Part shown: positions 8,153 to 13,028 of the stretch, one piece after another
Numbering within the stretch: position 1 is the first letter of the stretch
Layout: every line of letters begins with the position of its first letter
Assembly (NCBI GenBank): GCA_016718405.1
Contig: JADKDJ010000024.1
Location: 1-13,028 of the forward strand
DNA: 13,028 bases
Source of the DNA: Candidatus Rhodoferax odensensis
GTDB taxonomy: Bacteria; Pseudomonadota; Gammaproteobacteria; Burkholderiales; Burkholderiaceae_C
Reading direction: 5' to 3'
Translations under genes and position numbers: made by a program
Notes under the pieces: generated by a model
The model's input: only the letters and a program-made list of their open reading frames with translations
Databases searched by the model: none
What the model was told of the DNA's origin: nothing

Positions 8153-10567
8153 TTAGGGCTCGCGCGGTACCAGGCTCAAGCGGCTGCGGGCATTGGCCTT
8201 GACGTCCTCGGCCTTGAGGTGTTGCGGCACGTAACCGCCGGTGATGAAGGTCTTGGCCTGGTCCTTGTAATGGGCGTCAAACAACACGCCGCTTTGACCC
8301 ACCGGGTTGATGCCCAGCGCCTTGCTGGCATCCGCGAAGTCAATCAGACGCCGGGTCGATGGCCCGAAGCTGACCGCCCATGGCCCTGGTCCCACGCTTT
8401 GCGCCAGGTTGTTGGGGGTTTCGCGCCCACCCGGTGCCGGGAATGGACCGACGTTGAACAGTTTGTCCAGCGGCTTTTGCGCGGCCAGCGGGTGGCCATG
8501 GGTCAGCGTGTGGTTCTTGCCCCAAGCCCACGCGACCGGGTCGCGGCCCAGCGTGCCAGTCAGATGCTTGACAGTAGCCAGCCACGCAGCCTTGACGGTC
8601 TCGATGCGCGTTTCAACCGCAGGTGTGGCGCGGTTGTCCCACCACGGCGAACTGGCGTCGGCTGCCAGTCGCGGTAGCGCAAAGTCCAGTGCCCGGGTGC
8701 GCAGCAGGTTCTTGAACTGTGCCTCACCCAGCTCATCGGCCATGGCAGCATGCGCCAGTTCGTACAAAAATTGATTGAACAGCGTTGGCGCAATGTCGCC
8801 GACGCGGTGATCGCCGTCCCACTTCTCCAGGCTGGCGACGCCTGCGCGCTCGGTCGGGTCGGTCACCACCATGCGCAGTATCGGCAGCAGCGGCGCCAGT
8901 ACCCGTGGGCCGTAACCGTGGCGGCTGTCAAGCTGCACGGCTTGGCTGTTTTGCAGGTTCCACAACACGCCGGGCACCGTGAGGCGGTCTTCCACCTGCT
9001 GCGCGCGGTCCGACAGGTTGTAGTAGCCCGGTACGGGCACGCCGCTGGGTGGCTTGGGCTGGTGATTGGCCGACATGATGTAACCCCGTTTCGGGTTTTC
9101 TTCCTGCGGGTTGTCGGCGAAGCGGTAGAAGCCGGTTTTGTCCGCCTCGGGCGTGCTGCCGTCCAGAATGAAGTTGGGGTTGGCGTTGGCCGGACGAATC
9201 GGCAACTTGGCCGCCGCCCACCAGCCGATGTCGCCACTGGCGCTGGCCCACACCACGTTCAACCCGGGCGCGTGGATCTTGCTGGACGCCTGCCGCGCCT
9301 TGGCCAGGGTGTCGGCGCGGTTGAGTTCATGGAAGGCATCGAGGATCGGGTTTTCGGTCTCCAGGAAGGCCCACCACATGGCCACCGGCGTGGTGCCCAG
9401 GCTGTCTTTGAAAACATCGGTGATGATGGGGCCGTGCGGCGAGCGACGCAGCGTCAGCGTAACCGGCGGCGCGCCTTTGACCAGGATGGTCTCCTCGCGG
9501 ACCTGCAGATTGACCCATTGGCCGCCGATTGACACCTGGTTGGCGTTGGCGGGGTTGACTTTTTCGGCGATCAGGTCGATGTCGTCGTTCTGGAACATGG
9601 TCAGGCTCCAGCCGAAGTGCTGGTTGTGGCCCAGCAGCGCCAACGGGTTGAGCGCCTGGTGGTGGCCATAAAGCTCGAAGCCTGGCGCGCTCAGGTGCGC
9701 CTCGTACCAGACCGCGGGGGTCGAGTAGCCAATGTGCGGGTCACCCGCCAGCAGTGGTTTGCCGCTGCTGGTCAACTGGCCCGACAGCGCCCAGGCGTTG
9801 CTGCCCTCAAATTGGGGCAGGCCCAGGCCTTCCAGCGTCTCTTGGCTCAAGGTGGCCAGCCGCGTCAAGCCTTGCCAGTCATCGGGCTTAAAGCGCGCGG
9901 TTGTGCTGGGTCGGCTGGTGACCACGCCCTCGGGGTGCCATTCCAGATCAAACGCCGCCAGATACGTGGGACCGAGCTTGTCTCGCACGTAGGTCAGCAC
10001 CGGCTCGGTCCGAAATGCAGCGGCAAAGGTGTAGGACAGGTAGCCCGAGACGGCCACCGTGTCGGCGGGGGTGAACGGGCGCTTGGGGATGCCCAGCAGG
10101 TCAAACTCCATCGGTGCCGGGTGGCCGGCCTGAAACTGGTTGACGCCGTCCAGGTAGGCCAGCAGCGCCTGGGTCGCCGCTCTGGCCGGATCGAGCTTGG
10201 GGGCCATGGCGTCGGCGTGGGCACGAATGCCCAGGGTGCGAAACAGGCGGTCCACCTCGACCAGTTTGGGGCCAAGCACTTCGGCCAGTTCGCCCCGTGC
10301 CAGGCGGCGCACCATTTCCATCTGAAACAGCCGGTCCTGCGCATGCACATAGCCCAGGGCGCGGTAGAGATCGCGATCGTTTTGTGCCTGGATGTGCGGC
10401 ACACCGCGTTCGTCGTAGTCCACCGTCACCGGCGCGGTCAACTGCGCCAGCGCCAGCGTGCCGGAGCGCTGAGGCAACTTGGTGCGCACGTACCACGTGG
10501 CGAGACTTGCCGCCGCCAGCAGCAGCACGATCAGCAACAGGGCGAGGATCTTCAGAGCGCGTTTCAT
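8153..10567 (-). CDS. Penicillin acylase family (Ntn-hydrolase) amidase
   Basis: The 804-residue precursor belongs to the penicillin/cephalosporin/acyl-homoserine-lactone acylase family, which hydrolyses amide bonds of acylated compounds in or facing the periplasm. It starts MKRALKILALL, a Lys/Arg followed by about 15 hydrophobic residues: a signal peptide or membrane anchor. The self-cleavage site is clear in FEGSNAW, giving a new N-terminal Ser at residue 256. Counted from that Ser, the conserved His is at position 23 (GDPHIG) and the catalytic Asn at 246 (SANHQP), the spacing known in cephalosporin and AHL acylases. The alpha-like part, spacer and beta chain (about 549 residues) are all present and the frame is intact. 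ATG 10567 was preferred over an upstream start at 10630 because the signal begins there and a GGAAG lies about 10 bases before it. Substrate unknown: beta-lactam, AHL or another N-acyl compound. Confidence 0.9.
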   Translation of the reverse strand: MKRALKILALLLIVLLLAAASLATWYVRTKLPQRSGTLALAQLTAPVTVDYDERGVPHIQAQNDRDLYRALGYVHAQDRLFQMEMVRRLARGELAEVLGPKLVEVDRLFRTLGIRAHADAMAPKLDPARAATQALLAYLDGVNQFQAGHPAPMEFDLLGIPKRPFTPADTVAVSGYLSYTFAAAFRTEPVLTYVRDKLGPTYLAAFDLEWHPEGVVTSRPSTTARFKPDDWQGLTRLATLSQETLEGLGLPQFEGSNAWALSGQLTSSGKPLLAGDPHIGYSTPAVWYEAHLSAPGFELYGHHQALNPLALLGHNQHFGWSLTMFQNDDIDLIAEKVNPANANQVSIGGQWVNLQVREETILVKGAPPVTLTLRRSPHGPIITDVFKDSLGTTPVAMWWAFLETENPILDAFHELNRADTLAKARQASSKIHAPGLNVVWASASGDIGWWAAAKLPIRPANANPNFILDGSTPEADKTGFYRFADNPQEENPKRGYIMSANHQPKPPSGVPVPGYYNLSDRAQQVEDRLTVPGVLWNLQNSQAVQLDSRHGYGPRVLAPLLPILRMVVTDPTERAGVASLEKWDGDHRVGDIAPTLFNQFLYELAHAAMADELGEAQFKNLLRTRALDFALPRLAADASSPWWDNRATPAVETRIETVKAAWLATVKHLTGTLGRDPVAWAWGKNHTLTHGHPLAAQKPLDKLFNVGPFPAPGGRETPNNLAQSVGPGPWAVSFGPSTRRLIDFADASKALGINPVGQSGVLFDAHYKDQAKTFITGGYVPQHLKAEDVKANARSRLSLVPREP

Positions 10568-10625
10568 GGGACAGGTTCTTCCAGTGGTCAGGCGATACGA
10601 AGCGCCATGCTGCACAAGCCAGGCA

Positions 10626-10631
10626 ATCATA
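10626..10631 (-). promoter_or_regulatory. Possible -10 element (TATGAT) for the acylase gene
   Basis: In the 127-base divergent gap, the minus strand reads TATGAT, one base from consensus. A TCTACA that matches four of six -35 bases lies 15 bases upstream, which is short spacing. The leader to ATG 10567 would be about 50 bases. The ALDH gene on the plus strand must also start in this gap; I see no clear box for it. Confidence 0.3.
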
Positions 10632-10694
10632 AGGGCGCCGGGTCGGTGTAGAGTTATCGGTTTACCTGACTGTCCATTTCAGACGCCTACCCCT

Positions 10695-12214
10695 ATGCAA
10701 GTTCCCCACCAACAAGTCCAACACATCCTCAACGAGCTGGGCGTGCCCTCTCGCTCCTATGTGGGCGGTTCCTTGCCGTCGCGCTCGCCGATCGACGGCG
10801 CCGCCATGGGCCAGGTGCACGAGACATCTTTGAGCGAGGTCGCCGCTGTGATTGACCGCGCGCATACCGCGCAGCAGGCGTGGCGCGTGCTGCCCGCGCC
10901 GCAACGCGGCGAGCTGGTGCGCTTGCTGGGTGAGGAGTTGCGCCAGCACAAGCAGGCCTTGGGCACACTGGTGTCGCTGGAGGCGGGCAAGGTGTTATCA
11001 GAGGGCTTGGGCGAGGTGCAGGAGATGATCGACATCTGCGACTTTGCCGTGGGCCTGTCGCGCCAGTTGTACGGCCTGACGATTGCCTCCGAGCGCCCGG
11101 GCCACCGCATGATGGAAACCTGGCACCCGCTGGGTGTGGTGGGTGTGATCACCGCCTTCAATTTTCCGGTGGCGGTGTGGGCCTGGAACGCTGCGCTGGC
11201 GCTGGTCTGCGGCGATACCGTGGTGTGGAAGCCTTCCGAAAAGACACCGCTGTGCGCCTTGGCGTACAGGCAGTGTTCGAGCACGCCTGCCAGCGCTTTG
11301 GCGCCGCGCACACGGCGCATTTGTCGCAGTTGCTGATGGGTCGCGCGGACGTGGGTCAGGCCCTGGTGGACCATCCGCAGGTGGCGCTGCTGTCGGCCAC
11401 CGGCAGCACCCGCATGGGCCAGGCGGTGGGTCCGCGGGTGGCGGCGCGTTTTGGCCGCAGCTTGCTGGAGCTGGGTGGCAACAACGCCATCATCGTCGCG
11501 CCCTCGGCCGACCTGGACATGGCGGTGCGCGCCGTGGCCTTTGCCGCTGCGGGCACTGCCGGCCAACGTTGCACCACCGCGCGCCGCTTGATCGTGCACG
11601 AGTCGGTGCACGCCGACATGGTGGCGCGCCTGACACGCGCCTTTGCCAGCTTCAAGATCGGCTCACCGCTGGAAGAGGGTACGCTGGTGGGCCCGCTGAT
11701 TGACCGCGATGCGTTTGATGCTATGCAGGCGGCGCTGCAGCAGGCCAAGGCGCAGGGCGGCGGGGTGGCCGGTGGCGAGCGTGCGCTGCAAGCGCGTTAC
11801 CCCGATGCCTTTTACGTGCGCCCGGCGCTGGTGCAGATGCCGGCGCAGACCGAGGTGGTACGGCACGAGACCTTTGTGCCCATCCTTTACGTGCTGAAGT
11901 ACCGCGAGCTGTCGGAGGCGATTGCGCTGAACAACGACGTGCCGCAAGGCCTGTCGTCCGCCATCTTCACCACCGACCTGCGCGAGGCCGAGCGCTTCAT
12001 GTCGGCGGCCGGCTCGGACTGCGGCATCGCCAACGTCAACATCGGCACCTCGGGCGCCGAAATTGGAGGCGCTTTTGGTGGCGAAAAACAAACTGGCGGC
12101 GGCCGCGAATCGGGCTCCGACGCCTGGAAAGCCTACATGCGCCGCGCCACCAACACCATCAACTACTCCCGCGCGCTGCCGCTGGCGCAGGGGGTGCGGT
12201 TTGAGATTGATTGA
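10695..12214 (+). pseudogene. amaB: ALDH7-type piperideine-6-carboxylate / alpha-aminoadipate semialdehyde dehydrogenase, frameshifted
   Basis: The protein matches the antiquitin (ALDH7) group, which oxidises alpha-aminoadipate semialdehyde (in equilibrium with piperideine-6-carboxylate) to aminoadipate with NAD in lysine breakdown. Signatures are VVGVITAFNFPVAVWAWN, CGDTVVWKPSEKTPL (cofactor Lys), LLELGGNN (general base Glu259) and GTAGQRCTT (catalytic Cys293). The first 190 codons run in one frame to LCALA. The sequence VQAVFEHACQRF then continues in another, so one base was lost near 11265. Restoring it gives 506 residues, the normal family length, with no other stop. ATG 10695 gives a normal N-terminus, though no good ribosome-binding site precedes it. 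As written, translation would leave the family sequence at residue 191 and end near 11336, before both catalytic residues. The gene is divergent from the acylase and ends at TGA 12212-12214. Confidence 0.88.
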
Positions 12215-12230
12215 GAGAACGATTCTGAGG

Positions 12231-12322
12231 GCGGATGGGTTGGGACATGCGTTTTGCTCCGTGTCCCCCGCCCTGCGGCCTCCTCCTTTACCTGCGCAAA
12301 ACGCATGCCCCAACCCATCTGC
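12231..12322. repeat. Long imperfect inverted repeat (27-base arms)
   Basis: The left arm (12231-12257) and the right arm (12296-12322) are reverse complements at 25 of 27 positions, with a pyrimidine-rich loop of 38 bases. A further outer pair, TGAGAG (12212-12217) with CTCTCA (12335-12340), flanks it. It begins 17 bases after the ALDH stop codon. There is no T run after the right arm, so it is not a standard intrinsic terminator, although it could act as a transcript end or stabiliser. Its length and symmetry fit a dispersed palindromic repeat or a small non-autonomous (MITE-like) element. No second copy lies in this window. Confidence 0.8.
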
Positions 12323-12434
12323 GGGCGTCTATTGCTCTCAGTGCGGACGCACGGGGCTTGCTTTCTGCAATGCCCTGAATCCGCCAACCGGTTAGAGCTT
12401 TCCGCCGCGCGCTGCAGGGCTAACGCAAACTGCT

Positions 12435-12440
12435 CATAAT
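12435..12440 (+). promoter_or_regulatory. Possible -10 element (CATAAT) ahead of the YidB-like gene
   Basis: CATAAT differs from consensus by one base. Transcription from it would begin around 12447, a few bases before the ribosome-binding site. No good -35 box is seen. The remainder of the 12215-12465 gap holds only the inverted repeat. Confidence 0.3.
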
Positions 12441-12454
12441 GGCCGCTTCACTTC

Positions 12455-12459
12455 GGGAG
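12455..12459 (+). promoter_or_regulatory. Ribosome-binding site deciding the YidB-like start
   Basis: GGGAG lies six bases before ATG 12466 but only three before ATG 12463. The spacing favours 12466, which gives MGLLDSVIG, like the MGLFDEVVG start of E. coli YidB. An in-frame ATG at 12439 precedes the site and is unlikely to be used. Confidence 0.55.
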
Positions 12460-12465
12460 CAGATG

Positions 12466-12895
12466 ATGGGCTTGCTTGATTCGGTAATTGGCGCAGTGTC
12501 GGCACAACTGCCGCAGCAGGGGCGGTCTGGCGGGTGTGCTGGGGGGTTTGCTCTCCAACAACGGCCAGGTGGGTGGCCTGGATGGGCTGGTGGCCAAGTT
12601 CAACCAGGCTGGCCTGTCCGACGTGATCGGCTCCTGGATCGGGCGGGGTGAGAACCTGCCGATCTCGGCCGACCAGTTGTCCCAGGTGCTGGGCCGAGAC
12701 ACACTGGGCCAGATTGCCGGTCAGCTTGGCGTTGATCCGGCCCAGGCCGGGGGCCAACTGTCGCAGGTGCTGCCGGGCCTGATTGACAAGCTGACCCCAC
12801 AGGGCCTGGCCCCCGAGGGCGGCTTGGGCAATGCCTCGGACCTGATGGGCATGTTGGGCAGCTTGCTGCAACAGCAATTGAAGGCGGATATCCCC
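12466..12895 (+). pseudogene. yidB: YidB-like protein (DUF937-type), frameshifted and lacking its own stop
   Basis: The protein resembles E. coli YidB, a small protein of unknown function. It starts MGLLDSVIG and, after a shift of frame, continues with GVLGGLLSNNGQ, SDVIGSWIGRGEN, ISADQLSQVLG, QLGVDPAQAG and DKLTPQG, in the same order as YidB. The shift is explained by one extra G in the run at 12519-12522; removing it restores QQGGLAGVLGGLL. A second oddity is that the restored frame has no stop: it passes LGSLLQQQLKADIP and reaches the ATG of the next gene exactly in phase. A TGA overlapping TTGAAG at about 12879-12881 would end the gene if another base had been gained or lost just upstream, so a second indel is possible. 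Gly-rich and Gln-rich composition is normal for this family. Confidence 0.75.
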
Positions 12896-13028
12896 ATGGC
12901 AAACCTGAACATCAACGGCAAAGACACGGTGGTCGATGCTGATCCGACCACGCCACTGCTGTGGGCCTTGCGCGATACGCTGGGCTTGAGCGGTACCAAG
13001 TTTGGTTGCGGCGCCGGCTTGTGCGGCG
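12896..13028 (+). CDS. [2Fe-2S] small subunit of an isoquinoline 1-oxidoreductase/xanthine dehydrogenase-type enzyme (5' part only)
   Basis: Only the first 44 residues are in the window. They read MANLNINGKDTVVDADPTTP and end in TKFGCGAGLCG, the plant-ferredoxin-like N-terminal [2Fe-2S] site of molybdenum hydroxylase small subunits (usually about 150 residues). Two of its cysteines are visible, Cys38 and Cys43. The protein would pass electrons from a molybdopterin large subunit such as IorB, expected downstream but outside the window. ATG 12896 is the normal start; an AAGG about 11 bases before it is a weak ribosome-binding site. The upstream YidB-like frame enters this gene in phase without a stop, so an accidental fusion or a lost stop is possible. 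Confidence 0.85.
   Translation, partial: MANLNINGKDTVVDADPTTPLLWALRDTLGLSGTKFGCGAGLCG

Noticed and set aside
9617..10651. Open frame of 344 codons on the plus strand opposite the acylase gene
   Set aside because: It is antisense to the conserved Ntn-hydrolase, with no recognisable motif and a low-complexity Gln/His/Arg-rich text.
12231..12322. Simple rho-independent terminator for the ALDH gene
   Set aside because: The loop is 38 bases and no U run follows the right arm, so it does not fit the standard form.
12163..12387. Small minus-strand frame over the palindrome (74 codons)
   Set aside because: It is created by the inverted repeat and overlaps the ALDH end; there is no ribosome-binding site or family match.
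12434..12877. Minus-strand frame of 147 codons opposite the YidB-like gene
   Set aside because: The plus-strand frames match YidB piece by piece, so this is the antisense shadow.

Overview
The window looks like chromosomal DNA from a high-GC betaproteobacterium, most likely Burkholderiales/Comamonadaceae. This rests on GC-rich codon use, Rhodoferax/Acidovorax-like protein wording, the OsmC-YcaO fusion type, and the Mdl-type ABC pair next to metabolic genes. It is inferred from the sequence alone. I see no rRNA, tRNA, CRISPR array, transposase, phage gene or replication origin.

Layout, left to right. (1) 1-992, minus strand: the C-terminal half of an FAD-linked oxidase (alkyl-DHAP synthase/glycolate-oxidase-like). 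It has lost its N-terminal half and is frameshifted at its very end. Just upstream lies a second, more decayed copy of the same C-terminal tail (894-992). (2) 1149-3271, plus strand: a fused OsmC + YcaO gene, recognisable from end to end but broken by an out-of-frame internal deletion and three single-base frameshifts. (3) 3281-10567, minus strand: four intact, closely spaced genes. In transcription order they are a penicillin-acylase-family Ntn hydrolase, an MFS transporter, and an MdlA/MdlB-like heterodimeric ABC exporter pair whose reading frames overlap by 11 bases. (4) 10695-12214, plus strand, divergent from the acylase: an ALDH7/antiquitin-type dehydrogenase (piperideine-6-carboxylate / alpha-aminoadipate semialdehyde dehydrogenase) with one single-base frameshift. 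(5) 12215-12465: a gene-free stretch holding a long imperfect palindrome (12231-12322) and a likely promoter. (6) 12466-12895: a YidB-like gene with a single-base insertion, which then runs without a stop into (7) the start of a [2Fe-2S] small subunit of an isoquinoline-1-oxidoreductase/xanthine-dehydrogenase-type enzyme, cut by the window end.

The most striking feature is the uneven distribution of damage. All clear reading-frame breaks fall in the flanks (1-3271 and 10695-12895), and none falls in the 7.3-kb central block. On both sides of each break the protein still matches its family well. The damage is therefore either very recent pseudogenisation or local sequence/assembly error, and this should be settled before any of these genes is called dead.

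Functionally, the central block combines a predicted periplasm-facing amide hydrolase with two transport systems, which would suit uptake, processing or efflux of an acylated compound. That link is inference from gene order. The Mdl pair shows the classic one-good-site, one-degenerate-site asymmetry of heterodimeric ABC exporters. I found nothing I could defend as a wholly new system; the best leads are the OsmC-YcaO fusion, the acylase-transporter cluster and the palindromic element.
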